Source of the DNA: Legionella jamestowniensis
GTDB taxonomy: Bacteria > Pseudomonadota > Gammaproteobacteria > Legionellales > Legionellaceae
Direction of reading: 5' to 3'
Assembly: GCF_001467745.1 (NCBI RefSeq)
Contig: NZ_LNYG01000008.1
Coordinates: 180,001-244,000, forward strand
Length of the DNA stretch: 64,000 nucleotides
The translations under genes were made by a program, and so were the position numbers. Below the pieces are notes generated by a model that did no database searches, was not told where the DNA came from, and saw only the letters and a program-made list of their open reading frames with translations. Positions 39,089 to 49,716 of this stretch are shown one piece after another; the first letter of the stretch is position 1; each line of letters starts with the position of its first letter.

Positions 39089-40555
39089 ATGAGCTATCTT
39101 CTTGCGATTGATCAAGGTACGAGTAGCACCAGGGCAATAGTATATGACACCTTAGGTAAACCTATAGCAACCAGTCAGTACATACTTACCCAATTTTATC
39201 CTAATTCGGGTTGGGTAGAACATGATCCTGAGGAAATTTGGTCTAAAACCCTTAAAGCAATGCAAGATGTTGTCGCTCAAGTTAAATGTGAAAAAATCCT
39301 TGCTTGCGGTATCACCAACCAGCGAGAAACGACAGTAATTTGGGATAAAACAACGGGCCAATGTTTGGCTCCAGCCATCGTATGGCAAGACCGACGAACG
39401 GAAGCATTCTGTCAATCGCTATCTAAATATGCCACTTTATTGCAAGAAAAAACAGGCTTGTTGCCTGATCCCTATTTTTCGGCAAGTAAACTACACTGGC
39501 TTTTAGAGTCGATTCCTGAGGCACGAGCTTTAGCTGCCAAAAATCAACTTGCTTTTGGGACAATGGATACGTTTCTGCTTTGGCGCCTAACGAATGGCCA
39601 AGCGCATTTAACAGATGTAAGCAATGCTTCACGTACCTTGTTATTTAATATTATTGAGCAACAATGGGATGACGAACTGCTTGCATTATTTAAGATACCT
39701 ATTTCTATCTTGCCTGAAGTATGTGCAAGTGATGCCCACTTTGGTGAAATTGACAAAGCTCATTTAGGTATCAGCATTCCCATCACAGGGATAGCTGGTG
39801 ATCAGCAATCAGCCTTGATTGGGCAGCGCTGTTTTTATGATGGTATGACCAAGGCTACCTTTGGCACGGGTGGGTTCTTGCTAATGAACACGGGTGAGAA
39901 ACCCGTAAAATCATCCCATAAATTATTAACAACGATTGCTTATCGTATAAAAGGAAAAACGGCTTACGGTTTGGAAGGTAGTCTCTACCATGCAGGTACC
40001 ACCGTCAAATGGCTACGTGATGAGATGAAATTGATTAATACCGCAGCTGAAACTGAAACACTTGCAATGAGTCTGGAAAGTAACGAAGGCGTCTATTTGG
40101 TCCCTTCATTTACAGGTCTTGGTGCCCCCCACTGGATTTCTACACCGGGTGCTGCCATTGTTGGGCTAAGTCGAACGACTAATCGGGCTCATTTTGCGCG
40201 AGCCTCGTTAGAGGCTGTTTGTTATCAAACGCGAGATGTTCTTGATTGCATGAGACAAGACAGCAATCTCAATGTGACGTTATTACGCGTTGACGGTGGT
40301 ATGGCCGCAAATCAGTGGTTCTTGCAATATTTGGCCTCCCAGTGTCAAGTAACAGTACAGCAACCTGTAAATATAGAAACAACTGCCCAGGGGGCAGCGA
40401 TGCTTGCTGCTATTGGGTGTGGGGTAGTTAATTCATTAGATGATTTACAAAAGAATTGGCAATGTCAGAGAGAGTTTTTTAGCGAAAAAAGCAAAAATAC
40501 TGAAAGTGATTATGCTGGTTGGAACAGGGCTTTAAGAATGGTGAAGACAAAATAG
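39089..40555 (+). CDS. glpK: Glycerol kinase
   Basis: Phosphorylates glycerol to glycerol 3-phosphate, feeding GlpD. The 488-aa protein begins with the FGGY-kinase motif LLAIDQGTSSTRAIVYD and has ACGITNQRETTVIWDK, GIAGDQQSALIGQ, the ATP-site TFGTGGFLLMNTG, and the C-terminal VDGGMAANQWFLQYLASQ. The ribosome-binding site is AGGGAAA. A glpF facilitator is not in the window. It is convergent with the amidohydrolase (14-bp gap). Confidence 0.95.
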   Translation: MSYLLAIDQGTSSTRAIVYDTLGKPIATSQYILTQFYPNSGWVEHDPEEIWSKTLKAMQDVVAQVKCEKILACGITNQRETTVIWDKTTGQCLAPAIVWQDRRTEAFCQSLSKYATLLQEKTGLLPDPYFSASKLHWLLESIPEARALAAKNQLAFGTMDTFLLWRLTNGQAHLTDVSNASRTLLFNIIEQQWDDELLALFKIPISILPEVCASDAHFGEIDKAHLGISIPITGIAGDQQSALIGQRCFYDGMTKATFGTGGFLLMNTGEKPVKSSHKLLTTIAYRIKGKTAYGLEGSLYHAGTTVKWLRDEMKLINTAAETETLAMSLESNEGVYLVPSFTGLGAPHWISTPGAAIVGLSRTTNRAHFARASLEAVCYQTRDVLDCMRQDSNLNVTLLRVDGGMAANQWFLQYLASQCQVTVQQPVNIETTAQGAAMLAAIGCGVVNSLDDLQKNWQCQREFFSEKSKNTESDYAGWNRALRMVKTK

Positions 40556-40569
40556 AATTAAACCGTCTC

Positions 40570-41337
40570 TTAAGCTTGGCCATGTTCTATTCGGTAAAAT
40601 GCTAATGCATTCAGATAAAATATTTTTTCAGCTTGCATAGGTTCAAAGACATCAAGAATAAGTTGTATATCTTGGTCCATAAATGGCCGGAGAGCACGAG
40701 TTGATGGTAAATCGGTCCCAAACATTAAAGCATCAGGATTGGCAAGACTAATGTCTTTTAGTATTTGGGACACATTGAAATCAACTCGCCCAAATCCTGT
40801 TGCCTTAACTTTAACTCCTCGCTCAGCTAACGCCAAAAGGGTAGGTAAGCCCTCCCGGGATAAACCAAGATGATCAATACTGACGGCGGGTAGCTTGAGC
40901 AAAACAGAAGAAAGCTCTGCTAAATCGCCTGAGTCTATATATAATTCCACATGCCAATTAGCAAGTTCATAAACCCTTGTGGCAAAAGACTGCAGGAAGG
41001 TGACATTTTCCGAACCGCCGCGTTTAAGATTAAAACGAAGTCCACGAACACCAGCGCTCTTTAAATTTAAAATTTCATCGTCTGAAACAGAAGAAGGTAA
41101 TTGAGTTATTCCTGCAAAATTAGGACCTAATTCTTGTAAACTTGTTAATAAGTAATGTTGATCAAATCCCTGGAACGAGCCAGAAACAACAATGCCTCCT
41201 AATACGTTAAAATGCGCAAGCCGTTTATAATAATCAACAATAGTAAAAGGTGGAGGCAGATAATTGTTGTTTGGGATTAGAGGGAATCGTGGATCAATGA
41301 TATGGAAATGGCTATCGAAAAAAGAAATCCTTTGCAT
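40570..41337 (-). CDS. Amidohydrolase-2 family metal-dependent hydrolase
   Basis: A 255-aa TIM-barrel hydrolase of the amidohydrolase-2 type (PF04909-like). The metal site begins FFDSHFHIIDPRFPL (HxH), with VSIDHLGLSREGLP supplying a later His and MFGTDLPSTRAL the conserved Asp. Family members include decarboxylases and lactonases; the substrate is not evident. It lies downstream of gltA on the same strand, separated by a palindromic repeat, so it may be transcribed separately. Confidence 0.8.
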   Translation of the reverse strand: MQRISFFDSHFHIIDPRFPLIPNNNYLPPPFTIVDYYKRLAHFNVLGGIVVSGSFQGFDQHYLLTSLQELGPNFAGITQLPSSVSDDEILNLKSAGVRGLRFNLKRGGSENVTFLQSFATRVYELANWHVELYIDSGDLAELSSVLLKLPAVSIDHLGLSREGLPTLLALAERGVKVKATGFGRVDFNVSQILKDISLANPDALMFGTDLPSTRALRPFMDQDIQLILDVFEPMQAEKIFYLNALAFYRIEHGQA

Positions 41338-41353
41338 TTTGTCCCTCTCAATT

Positions 41354-41420
41354 CGGACGTCCGCGGCTTGTCCGCGGGATCTAGAAGTACTGCACTAAAC
41401 ACTGGATCCCGCGGGCAAAT
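41354..41420. repeat. Palindromic dispersed repeat, copy between gltA and the amidohydrolase gene
   Basis: GCTTGTCCGCGGGATCTAG (41366-41384) is matched in inverse by CTGGATCCCGCGGGCAAAT (41402-41420), with a 17-nt loop. The left flank CGGACGTCCGCG continues the similarity to the copy at 55766-55846. It lies 43 bp past the gltA stop and may act as a terminator or mRNA-stabilising structure. Confidence 0.8.
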
Positions 41421-41463
41421 TTTTGTGCACATTTAAATCATTCAATACCTTAGTAACTAACTG

Positions 41464-42735
41464 TTATTTAACATCGCGCTCAGGTTCACCGGTGTAAAGT
41501 TGGCGAGGTCTGCCAATTTTTGACTTATTTTCGACCATTTCCATCCAATGAGACATCCATCCGACCGTTCTTGCAAGCGCAAAAATGACGGTATACATGT
41601 TGGTAGGAATACCAATGGCACTTAGTGTAATTCCGGAATAGAAGTCAACATTAGGGTATAATTTTTTCTCAATGAAGTAGTCATCTTCCAGGGCAATACG
41701 CTCCAGTTCCAAAGCCAGCTTAAATAAAGGAGCATCATGTGCACCCACCGCATTTAGTACTTCATAACAAGTTTTACGCATCACTTTTGCGCGTGGGTCA
41801 TAGCTTTTATAAACGCGGTGTCCAAAACCCATTAAACGGAAGGGATCATCCTTATCTTTGGCTCGCTTAATGTAGTGGTTAATGTGCTTAACATCGCCAA
41901 TTTCCTTTAACATATTTAAACAAGCTTCGTTCGCACCCCCATGGGCAGGCCCCCATAATGCACCGATTCCTGCAGAAATACAGGCATAAGGATTAGCTCC
42001 CGTCGACCCTGCAAGCCTTACGGTAGATGTTGAAGCGTTTTGTTCATGATCAGCATGGAGTGTAAAAATTGTATCCATTGCCTTGACGATGACCGGGTTC
42101 GGTAAGACATCTTCAGTAGGCACACCAAACATCATATGTAAGAAGTTTTCTGCATAAGACATTTTATTCTGTGGATACATATAGGGTTGCCCAATAGAAT
42201 ATTTATAACTCATGGCAGCAAGGGTAGGCATTTTTGCAATCAAGCGAATCGCTGAAATATAGCGATCTTTATGATTCGTTAAGTCAATAGAATCATGATA
42301 AAACGCAGATAAAGCACCTACAATTCCTACCATGATTGCCATGGGGTGGGCATCTCGACGAAAGCCGTTTAAAAAGTTATACATCTGTTGATGCACCATC
42401 GTATGGTTGTTAATCAGACCAACAAAATCCTTCTTTTCTTTTTCATCAGGAAGTTCGCCATTGAGTAGTAAATAGCTGACATCAAGAAAGTCTTTTTTTT
42501 CTGCTAATTGTTCAATTGGGTAACCTCTGTACAGTAATATTCCTTGTTCTCCATCAATATATGTAATTTTTGATTCACAGGAAGCTGTCGCTACAAAGCC
42601 TGGATCAAAAGTAAAATACCCTTGTGCAGCCAGCTTATTGATATCAATTACATCATTACCAAGTGTTGGGCTATATATCGGAAGCTCAATGGGATCATGG
42701 CCCTCTATATTAAGTTGTGCACCTCTTTGAGTCAT
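41464..42735 (-). CDS. gltA: Citrate synthase, type II hexameric form
   Basis: Condenses acetyl-CoA and oxaloacetate in the TCA cycle. The 423-aa protein has the N-terminal beta domain of type II enzymes ([20 protein letters not shown] then [18 protein letters not shown]), the active-site regions [23 protein letters not shown] and [13 protein letters not shown], and the catalytic Asp in NVDFYSGI. An AGGAG site lies five bases before the ATG. It is divergent from the nucleoside phosphorylase gene (144 bp). Confidence 0.96.
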   Translation of the reverse strand: MTQRGAQLNIEGHDPIELPIYSPTLGNDVIDINKLAAQGYFTFDPGFVATASCESKITYIDGEQGILLYRGYPIEQLAEKKDFLDVSYLLLNGELPDEKEKKDFVGLINNHTMVHQQMYNFLNGFRRDAHPMAIMVGIVGALSAFYHDSIDLTNHKDRYISAIRLIAKMPTLAAMSYKYSIGQPYMYPQNKMSYAENFLHMMFGVPTEDVLPNPVIVKAMDTIFTLHADHEQNASTSTVRLAGSTGANPYACISAGIGALWGPAHGGANEACLNMLKEIGDVKHINHYIKRAKDKDDPFRLMGFGHRVYKSYDPRAKVMRKTCYEVLNAVGAHDAPLFKLALELERIALEDDYFIEKKLYPNVDFYSGITLSAIGIPTNMYTVIFALARTVGWMSHWMEMVENKSKIGRPRQLYTGEPERDVK

Positions 42736-42879
42736 CGCGTCTCCTAAGTTGTGGCTTCATAGCCTATCGCTTGCGTTAGTGCGCAGAACTATATAAAAAT
42801 GGTTCTTTACAGTCAATTTATCTCTGTGCAAATTCAATTTTAACATGAGACAATTATAGCTTTTAATAGGGAATTAAGA

Positions 42880-43752
42880 ATGATAAAGCCAGCGGAATTA
42901 CCGTTCAACAAGCGCGGAGCCGTTTACCATCTGGATTTGCTAGAAGAAGAAATTGCTGATCTTATTATTACGGTAGGTGATCCGGGACGGGTCCAGCAAG
43001 TTAGTCAATATTTCGACAGATTAGAGTTTCAATGCTCACATAGAGAATTTATAACGCATACCGGCTATATTGGTTCACGTAGATTAAGTGTGATTTCAAC
43101 TGGAATAGGTATGCCTAATATTGATATTGTCATGACTGAAATTGACGCTCTAGCCAATATCGACTTGTCCACACGAACGATACGAGACAAAACACGGTCA
43201 TTAACTATCATTCGTCTTGGAACAACAGGAGGCATCAAACCGGATTGTAAGCCTGGTGATGTAATGATCAGTCGTTATGGAATTGGGTTTGACAGTTTTC
43301 TTAGTTATTACGATTATGAATTATCTTCGGATCTGGAAGACTTAGAAGCAGCGCTACGCAATCATTTAGGCACAGAAACGGGTCCTTTTTTTGTTGCTGA
43401 GGGAAATCAGCAATTGGTGGATAATTTTAAGAGTCTTGGTACGGTAGGTATTACGGCAACTTGTGGTGGCTTTTATGGCCCACAGGGTAGGGGGGTGCGT
43501 CTTCCCTTACGCTATCGAAATTTTTTAAATCGATTGAGTAAGTTTAATTTTGCGGGTTTAAATATAACCAACCTTGAAATGGAAACTGCTGCAATATTAG
43601 GTTTGGGAAGTTTACTGGGACACCGCTGTCTGTCAGTGAGTGTGGTCTTAGCCAATCGCATGACAGGTGATTTTCTGCATAATATTAAATTAAATGTTGA
43701 TAAATTTATCATTAGTTTTTTGGAGCGTATCCCGTATTTACCTTCGACTTAA
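42880..43752 (+). CDS. Nucleoside phosphorylase (uridine phosphorylase-like, PNP/UDP family)
   Basis: A 290-aa protein of the PNP/UDP phosphorylase type 1 fold. LIITVGDPGRVQQVSQYFD is the N-terminal phosphate-binding signature; HTGYIGSRRLSVISTGIGMPNIDIVMTE and IIRLGTTGGIKPDCKPGDVMIS follow the family, and NLEMETAAILGL has the nucleoside-binding Met-Glu. It is longer than E. coli Udp (253 aa). Whether uridine or a purine nucleoside is preferred cannot be decided. It lies upstream of gyrA but 202 bp away. Confidence 0.85.
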   Translation: MIKPAELPFNKRGAVYHLDLLEEEIADLIITVGDPGRVQQVSQYFDRLEFQCSHREFITHTGYIGSRRLSVISTGIGMPNIDIVMTEIDALANIDLSTRTIRDKTRSLTIIRLGTTGGIKPDCKPGDVMISRYGIGFDSFLSYYDYELSSDLEDLEAALRNHLGTETGPFFVAEGNQQLVDNFKSLGTVGITATCGGFYGPQGRGVRLPLRYRNFLNRLSKFNFAGLNITNLEMETAAILGLGSLLGHRCLSVSVVLANRMTGDFLHNIKLNVDKFIISFLERIPYLPST

Positions 43753-43879
43753 GCAGTTAAAATTTAGAAGTGGTGATTAAAATACTGTTTTCTGGCCACG
43801 GGATGTCCATACTTATTGGGAATAAACCCTAAATTTAAAAAAGCTTGGTTTTAAATCACCGCCAAATTTAGGATATTGA

Positions 43880-43908
43880 TTCAATTGAAGCGCCCTGTGT
43901 GCTATCAT
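43880..43908 (+). promoter_or_regulatory. Candidate promoter of gyrA
   Basis: TTCAAT (43880-43885) and TATCAT (43903-43908) are spaced by 17 bp, 47 bp upstream of the gyrA start. The -35 box is a weak match to TTGACA, so this is a tentative sigma-70 call. Confidence 0.35.
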
Positions 43909-43954
43909 TCTAACCTAATTTATTTGCAAATAACGCATAAGGATACGTCCTAGC

Positions 43955-46573
43955 ATGGTTTATTTAGCCAAAGAGATCATACCCGTCAATATTGAAGACG
44001 AATTAAAACAATCTTACCTCGATTATGCGATGAGTGTCATTGTGGGTCGAGCCTTGCCAGATGTTCGAGACGGTTTAAAACCTGTACACAGGCGTGTGCT
44101 TTTTGCCATGAGCGAATTAGGCAATGATTGGAATAAGCCTTATAAAAAATCAGCTCGCGTGGTGGGGGATGTGATTGGTAAATACCATCCTCATGGGGAT
44201 ACGGCCGTGTACGACACGATTGTTCGTATGGCGCAACCTTTTTCGATGCGTTATATGCTGATTGATGGACAAGGGAACTTTGGATCCGTTGACGGTGATT
44301 ATGCGGCTGCTATGCGTTATACCGAAGTGAGAATGTCAAAAATAGCACATTCTTTGCTTGCTGATCTGGAAAAAGAAACGGTTGACTTCAGTCCTAACTA
44401 TGATGAAACCGAATTTGCTCCCGTTGTCTTACCGGCAAGAATCCCTAACCTCTTAGTGAATGGGTCTTCGGGTATCGCAGTTGGGATGGCAACCAATATC
44501 CCACCTCATAATTTGACAGAAATTCTCAATGCTTGCGTGGCTTTGGTTGACACTCCTGATCTGTCAATCGATGATTTAATGGAGTATATCCCTGGCCCGG
44601 ATTTTCCTACCGCTGCCATCATTAATGGGAAAGCTGGCATTATTCAGGCCTATCGAACCGGTCGTGGCCGAATTTATGTCCGTGCCCGAACTGAGATTGA
44701 GACGGAAAATCAAACTGGACGTCAAGCAATCATTATTACTGAATTACCTTACCAGGTGAATAAAGCTCGCCTGGTTGAAAAAATTGCAGATCTGGTACGA
44801 GAAAAACGAATTGAGGGTATTTCCGGGCTGCGGGACGAGTCGGATAAACAAGGGATGCGCGTTGTAATCGAACTAAAACGCGGTGAAGTGCCAGAAGTGA
44901 TTCTGAATAATCTTTACGCCCATACTCAAATGCAAAATGTATTCGGCATTAATATGGTGGCTTTGGTTGATGGACAACCCCGTACCTTAAATCTAAAGGA
45001 AGTTCTAGACCATTTTATTAAGCATCGACGTGAAGTGGTAACCAGACGTACGATTTTTGAACTTAAAAAAGCAAGAAATCGTGCACATACTTTAGAAGGT
45101 TTGGGTATTGCACTAGCAAATATTGACGAAATGATTGAGTTAATCAAGAAGTCAGCAACACCGCAAGATGCAAAAGAAGCGTTGTTAGCACGTACATGGG
45201 AGCCTGGATTAGTAAAGGCAATGTTGAAAAATGCCGGTAGCGATGCTTCACGTCCTGATGGATTAGGTAGTGAGTATGGTTTAACGGATGATGGTTATCG
45301 TTTGTCAACTGAGCAAGCGCAAGCAATCCTTGAATTAAGGCTGCATCGTTTGACAGCCCTTGAACAAGATAAAATTATCAATGAGTTTGAGGAGTTGCTA
45401 AAGGTTATTAAAGAGTTGCTGGATATCCTGGCCTCTCCAGAGCGTCTTATGCAGGTCATCCGCGAAGAGTTATTGGAAGTTAAATCGCAATTTGGTGATG
45501 CCCGCCGTACAGAAATTATTGCCTCTCAGGAGGATTTAACCATTGAAGACCTCATTACTGAGGAAAATGTTGTGGTTACCTTATCCCATCAAGGCTATGT
45601 TAAATACCAACCTATTTCTGCTTATCAGGCTCAGCGTCGTGGTGGCAAAGGCAAATCGGCTACCAACGTTAAAGATGAAGATTTTGTCGAACGTTTGGTC
45701 ATCGCCAGTACCCACGATACATTGTTGTGCTTTTCCGATTACGGAAAACTATATTGGTTAAAAGCATATCAGTTGCCACTCGCCAGTCGAATTTCTCGAG
45801 GCAAACCGATTGTGAATATCCTTCCTCTTGCAGAGGATGAATCCATTAACGCCATGTTGCCTGTCCGAGAATATACTGAAGGTTATTTTGTCTTCATGGC
45901 GACGAAGCATGGTACTGTGAAAAAAGTACCTCTTGAAGCATTTAGCCGCCCACGCTCAACGGGTATAATTGCTGTGGATTTGAATGAAAATGATCGTCTT
46001 GTAGGTGTTGATATTACAGATGGTAGCAAAGATATCATGTTGTTCACCGATGCTGGTAAAGTGGTGCGTTTTGATGAAAATCTTGTTCGTCCAATGGGTA
46101 GAACCGCTCGTGGCGTTCGCGGTATCCGTTTACAGGAAAATCAATCCGTCATTTCATTAGTTGTTGCTAAACCTCAAGGTACAATATTAACGGCTACCGA
46201 AAATGGCTACGGCAAACGCACCAATATCGAAGAGTATCGAGTTTCTGGCCGGGGTGGGCAGGGAGTAATTTCTATCCAGGTTAGTGAACGCAATGGTAAA
46301 GTCGTTCGTGCTTTACAAGTCGAAGAAAATGATGAAGCCATGTTAATCACTGATAAAGGTACCCTTGTACGTTTTAGAGTAGCTGAGTTATCCATTATCG
46401 GACGTAATACACAAGGTGTTCGCCTTATTAACGTAAGCGCTGGTGAACATGTGGTTGGTATGCAGCGTATAGAAGATATTGGTGATGAAAACGAGGAGTC
46501 TGATTTGCCTGAAGAAATGGATTCTCCCGATTCATTTTCTTCCGATGAAATGCCTGATGACAATAATGAGTAG
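43955..46573 (+). CDS. gyrA: DNA gyrase subunit A
   Basis: Breakage-rejoining subunit of gyrase, forming A2B2 with GyrB. The 872-aa protein has the catalytic Tyr122 in [11 protein letters not shown], the quinolone-determining segment [19 protein letters not shown] with Thr83 and Asp87 (E. coli numbering coincides), and the C-terminal DNA-wrapping pinwheel including the GyrA box QRRGGKGK. Thr83 is the wild-type residue in Legionella as I recall, so no resistance is indicated. The acidic C-terminus is normal. Its stop overlaps serC by 8 bp (ATGAGTAG). Confidence 0.97.
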   Translation: MVYLAKEIIPVNIEDELKQSYLDYAMSVIVGRALPDVRDGLKPVHRRVLFAMSELGNDWNKPYKKSARVVGDVIGKYHPHGDTAVYDTIVRMAQPFSMRYMLIDGQGNFGSVDGDYAAAMRYTEVRMSKIAHSLLADLEKETVDFSPNYDETEFAPVVLPARIPNLLVNGSSGIAVGMATNIPPHNLTEILNACVALVDTPDLSIDDLMEYIPGPDFPTAAIINGKAGIIQAYRTGRGRIYVRARTEIETENQTGRQAIIITELPYQVNKARLVEKIADLVREKRIEGISGLRDESDKQGMRVVIELKRGEVPEVILNNLYAHTQMQNVFGINMVALVDGQPRTLNLKEVLDHFIKHRREVVTRRTIFELKKARNRAHTLEGLGIALANIDEMIELIKKSATPQDAKEALLARTWEPGLVKAMLKNAGSDASRPDGLGSEYGLTDDGYRLSTEQAQAILELRLHRLTALEQDKIINEFEELLKVIKELLDILASPERLMQVIREELLEVKSQFGDARRTEIIASQEDLTIEDLITEENVVVTLSHQGYVKYQPISAYQAQRRGGKGKSATNVKDEDFVERLVIASTHDTLLCFSDYGKLYWLKAYQLPLASRISRGKPIVNILPLAEDESINAMLPVREYTEGYFVFMATKHGTVKKVPLEAFSRPRSTGIIAVDLNENDRLVGVDITDGSKDIMLFTDAGKVVRFDENLVRPMGRTARGVRGIRLQENQSVISLVVAKPQGTILTATENGYGKRTNIEEYRVSGRGGQGVISIQVSERNGKVVRALQVEENDEAMLITDKGTLVRFRVAELSIIGRNTQGVRLINVSAGEHVVGMQRIEDIGDENEESDLPEEMDSPDSFSSDEMPDDNNE

Positions 46574-47654
46574 GGCCTATAATTTTGGCGCAGGCCCTGC
46601 TATGTTACCTGAGCTAATTCTAAAAGAAACACAACAAGAACTCTTAAATTGGCAAAATACCGGGATGTCAATTATGGAAATTGGCCATAGAACTCCCGAA
46701 TTCATAAATTTAATGACCCAGGCTGAGCAAGATTTACGTGACCTTCTCGTAATACCGGCTAATTATCATGTTCTGTTTTTGGGTGGAGCTGCACGTACAC
46801 AGTTTAGCATGATACCGCTAAATTTTTTGGGAAATGGGCAGCAAGCAGGTTATTTAGTAACTGGCCTTTGGTCTTCGATAGCCTTTCAGGAAGCTTGTAA
46901 ATTAAAAAAAGCCTATTGTGTTGCAACGGATGAGCAAAGTGGCTTTGTTAAAGTCCCTGATGTTTCAGAGTGGCAAATTAAAGAAAATACAAGTTATTTG
47001 TATTTCACCTCTAATGAAACCATCAACGGGGTGCGTCTTGCACAAAAACCTGCTGTCTCAGGCTTGCCACTTGTTGCGGATATGACTTCAAGTTTATTAA
47101 GTGAACCTATTGCTGTTCAGGACTTTGATTTAATTTTTGCTGGCGCCCAAAAGAATATTGCCAATGCTGGTCTAACGGTAGTTATTATAAAAAAAGAATG
47201 GCTTGATACTATCAATACAGAATCAATCCCTACAATGCTAGATTATCGTGTTCATGTTGCGGAAAAATCCATTTATGCTACACCCCCTACATTTAACTGT
47301 TATTTGGCAGCGAAAATGTTCCAATGGGTTAAAGCGCAAGGAGGCATAAATGCGCTATATACCGAAAATTGTAAAAAAGCAGCTAAACTTTATAGCTATA
47401 TTGATTCATCTGCTTTTTATTATTGTAAAGTGGAGGCAGAGTATCGATCGTTGATGAATGTTTGTTTCAATTTAAAAACTCCGTCTCTCGAAACTTTATT
47501 TCTGCAACAGGCAAAACAGCGTAATTTGTTGGCCTTGAAAGGACATCGTGCTGTAGGTGGGTTGCGAGCCAGCCTTTACAATGCGATGCCTATGGAAGGG
47601 GTAACTGCTCTTATCGAATTCATGTACGATTTTGCTAAGGAATATGACCGATGA
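46566..47654 (+). CDS. serC: Phosphoserine aminotransferase
   Basis: PLP enzyme converting 3-phosphohydroxypyruvate to phosphoserine, also used in pyridoxal phosphate synthesis. The start [16 protein letters not shown] fits the family, as do [32 protein letters not shown] and the PLP-lysine context [19 protein letters not shown]. From ATG 46566 it has 362 aa; the ORF extends upstream inside gyrA without support. It overlaps gyrA by 8 bp and aroA by 4 bp, so gyrA-serC-aroA-cmk forms a coupled operon. Confidence 0.95.
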   Translation: MSRAYNFGAGPAMLPELILKETQQELLNWQNTGMSIMEIGHRTPEFINLMTQAEQDLRDLLVIPANYHVLFLGGAARTQFSMIPLNFLGNGQQAGYLVTGLWSSIAFQEACKLKKAYCVATDEQSGFVKVPDVSEWQIKENTSYLYFTSNETINGVRLAQKPAVSGLPLVADMTSSLLSEPIAVQDFDLIFAGAQKNIANAGLTVVIIKKEWLDTINTESIPTMLDYRVHVAEKSIYATPPTFNCYLAAKMFQWVKAQGGINALYTENCKKAAKLYSYIDSSAFYYCKVEAEYRSLMNVCFNLKTPSLETLFLQQAKQRNLLALKGHRAVGGLRASLYNAMPMEGVTALIEFMYDFAKEYDR

Positions 47655-48955
47655 AACCGGTAGATTTTTTAAGTAGCCCTGTAAACACGTTACAAGGTGA
47701 TATAACTGTTCCCGGTGATAAATCTATTTCTCACCGTGCCATTATTTTAGGTGCTATTGCAAAAGGCACAACTACTATCAGTGGTTTTCTTGATGGTGAA
47801 GATTGTTTAGCCACGTTAAAAGCTTTTCAAGCAATGGGTGTGGCAATAGAAGGACCGGTTGCGCAGCGTGTAGTTATCCAAGGTGTTGGTAAACATGGTT
47901 TACAAAAGCCAGCTGGAGTTATTGATTGTGGGAACTCTGGAACTTCCATGCGGCTCCTCGCTGGTCTTCTTGCCGCTCAAAACTTTGACAGTGAGCTAAC
48001 AGGAGATGCCAGTTTATTAAAAAGACCAATGGAACGTGTAAGCCGGCCATTGGCACAAATGGGGGCAGAAATAAGAACAAACGATGGCAAACCCCCTTTG
48101 TACATTCATGGTGGCCATAAGCTGAATGGTATTACTTATGAAATGCCTGAAGCCAGCGCACAGGTAAAATCCTGTTTATTATTGGCCGGTATGTATGCTG
48201 AAGGGGAAACAAGAATCATTGAGCCCGGTTTTACTCGTGATCACACTGAAAGAATGCTTACGACGTTTTCTTATCCTATCCAAAAAGCCGAAGACGCAAT
48301 CATTATTAACTCAGAAAGCGAATGTCTGGGAACAGATATTATTGTTCCCGGAGATATCTCATCTGCTGCATTTTTCATGGTGGCAGCAACGCTTACTCCC
48401 GGTTCCGAAATCGTGATACGCAATGTTGGTATTAATCCTACCAGGACAGGTATTATACAAATTCTGACCAGTATGGGGGCAGATATCAGTTTAAACAATA
48501 AACGGCTGTGTGGTGAAGAATTAGTAGCCGATCTTTGTGTTAAGCATGCTTTACTCGAAGGCATTGACATTCCTTCTGAATTGGTTCCTATTGCTATTGA
48601 CGAATTCCCAATTATCTTCGTTGCAGCGGCTTGTGCAAAAGGACAGACATTATTACACGGGGCAAGAGAGTTGCGTTGCAAAGAAAGCGACAGAATTGGT
48701 GCGATGGTTGAGGGCTTACAAAAATTAGGGATTGAGTGCCAGGCGTTTGAAGATGGTTTATACATTAACGGTGGTGAGCTGCAGGGTGGCGAAGTCAATA
48801 GTTACTCTGACCATCGTATTGCAATGGCATTTGCAATTGCAGGTGCTGTTGCAAAAAATCCGGTTACAATAAAAAATTGTGCCAATGTAGCCACATCATT
48901 CCCAACATTTGTGCAAACAGCCAATAAAATTAATTTGGCTATTAAGGAAAGTTAA
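47651..48955 (+). CDS. aroA: 3-phosphoshikimate 1-carboxyvinyltransferase (EPSP synthase), class II-like
   Basis: Sixth shikimate-pathway step, joining PEP to shikimate 3-phosphate. The 434-aa protein has GDKSISHRAIILGAI, GNSGTSMRLLAGLL (Gly97 in the PEP-binding loop), DASLLKRPMERVSRPLAQMG, FTRDHTERML, ELRCKESDRIGAM and YSDHRIAMAFAIAG. The RPMxR and RDHTExML motifs resemble CP4-type class II enzymes more than E. coli AroA (RPIGHL). The loop Gly is intact, unlike CP4, which has Ala there, so glyphosate insensitivity cannot be assumed. It starts in a 4-bp overlap with serC. Confidence 0.94.
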   Translation: MKPVDFLSSPVNTLQGDITVPGDKSISHRAIILGAIAKGTTTISGFLDGEDCLATLKAFQAMGVAIEGPVAQRVVIQGVGKHGLQKPAGVIDCGNSGTSMRLLAGLLAAQNFDSELTGDASLLKRPMERVSRPLAQMGAEIRTNDGKPPLYIHGGHKLNGITYEMPEASAQVKSCLLLAGMYAEGETRIIEPGFTRDHTERMLTTFSYPIQKAEDAIIINSESECLGTDIIVPGDISSAAFFMVAATLTPGSEIVIRNVGINPTRTGIIQILTSMGADISLNNKRLCGEELVADLCVKHALLEGIDIPSELVPIAIDEFPIIFVAAACAKGQTLLHGARELRCKESDRIGAMVEGLQKLGIECQAFEDGLYINGGELQGGEVNSYSDHRIAMAFAIAGAVAKNPVTIKNCANVATSFPTFVQTANKINLAIKES

Positions 48956-48957
48956 TA

Positions 48958-49653
48958 ATGAAGTCGTCAGATAATAATGTACCGGTAATCACGTTGGATG
49001 GCCCCAGTGGCACAGGGAAAGGGACCATATGCCATATGTTAGCAAATCATCTGCATTGGCATGTTTTGGATAGTGGTTCTATCTATCGGGTACTAGCCCT
49101 TGCCGCCAAAAGGAAAAATATAGCCTTTAGCAATCAAGAGGCACTGGTTGAACTGGCCCATCATTTAAATTTAAAGTTTGAAACTGATCCCGAGCAAAAT
49201 GCACAAGTTCTTTTGGATGGAACAAATGTTGTTAATGACATTAGAAGCGAGGAATGTGGACAGGATGCCTCTAAAATTGCTGTTTTACCTGAGGTAAGGG
49301 AAGCTTTGCTTGCTCGACAGAGAGCATTTGCAATGCCTCCAGGCTTGGTAACTGATGGCCGTGATATGGGCACAGTGGTTTTTCCAAATGCAGCTTTAAA
49401 GATTTATTTATACGCTTCTCCCGAAGAAAGGGCATTTAGACGTTATTTACAGTTGAAAGAAAAGGGAATTGATGCTAGCCTCGCCGAAGTTGTTGATGAA
49501 TTGGCTAAACGGGATGCAAGGGACACATCTCGGGTACATGCGCCATTAAAACCTGCAGAGGATGCGGTTTTTATTGATACGACTGGATTAACGATTGTAC
49601 AAGTGTTCGATAATGTATTAAAATTGGTCGATGAAACACTTGTTTTTCGCTAA
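48958..49653 (+). CDS. cmk: Cytidylate kinase
   Basis: Phosphorylates CMP and dCMP. P-loop LDGPSGTGKGT (about residues 13-23), the NMP-binding LDSGSIYRVLALAA (SGxxYR), VLLDGTNVVNDIRSEE, the TDGRDMGTVVFPNA motif and RDARDTSRVHAPLKPAEDAVFIDTT (quoted for its RDxxDxxR core) identify it. At 231 aa it is normal length. It follows aroA after 2 bp and precedes rpsA, a conserved gammaproteobacterial order. Confidence 0.95.
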   Translation: MKSSDNNVPVITLDGPSGTGKGTICHMLANHLHWHVLDSGSIYRVLALAAKRKNIAFSNQEALVELAHHLNLKFETDPEQNAQVLLDGTNVVNDIRSEECGQDASKIAVLPEVREALLARQRAFAMPPGLVTDGRDMGTVVFPNAALKIYLYASPEERAFRRYLQLKEKGIDASLAEVVDELAKRDARDTSRVHAPLKPAEDAVFIDTTGLTIVQVFDNVLKLVDETLVFR

Positions 49654-49670
49654 CTAATTTGGGGGAAAGG

Positions 49671-49683
49671 CGAGAGGATCTCG
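49671..49683 (+). other. Small hairpin in the rpsA leader
   Basis: CGAGA and TCTCG flank GGA, followed after 2 bases by a T-rich stretch (TTTCATTTTTTT). It is between cmk and rpsA, 33 bp upstream of the start. It may be a weak attenuator or part of the S1-controlled leader; the stem is only 5 bp. Confidence 0.3.
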
Positions 49684-49716
49684 TTCTTTCATTTTTTTAC
49701 TAAAGAGTTTATTAAT

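Noticed and set aside
44192..44230. GyrA Thr83 as a quinolone-resistance change
   Set aside because: Thr is, to my knowledge, the wild-type residue at this position in Legionella, and Asp87 is intact.
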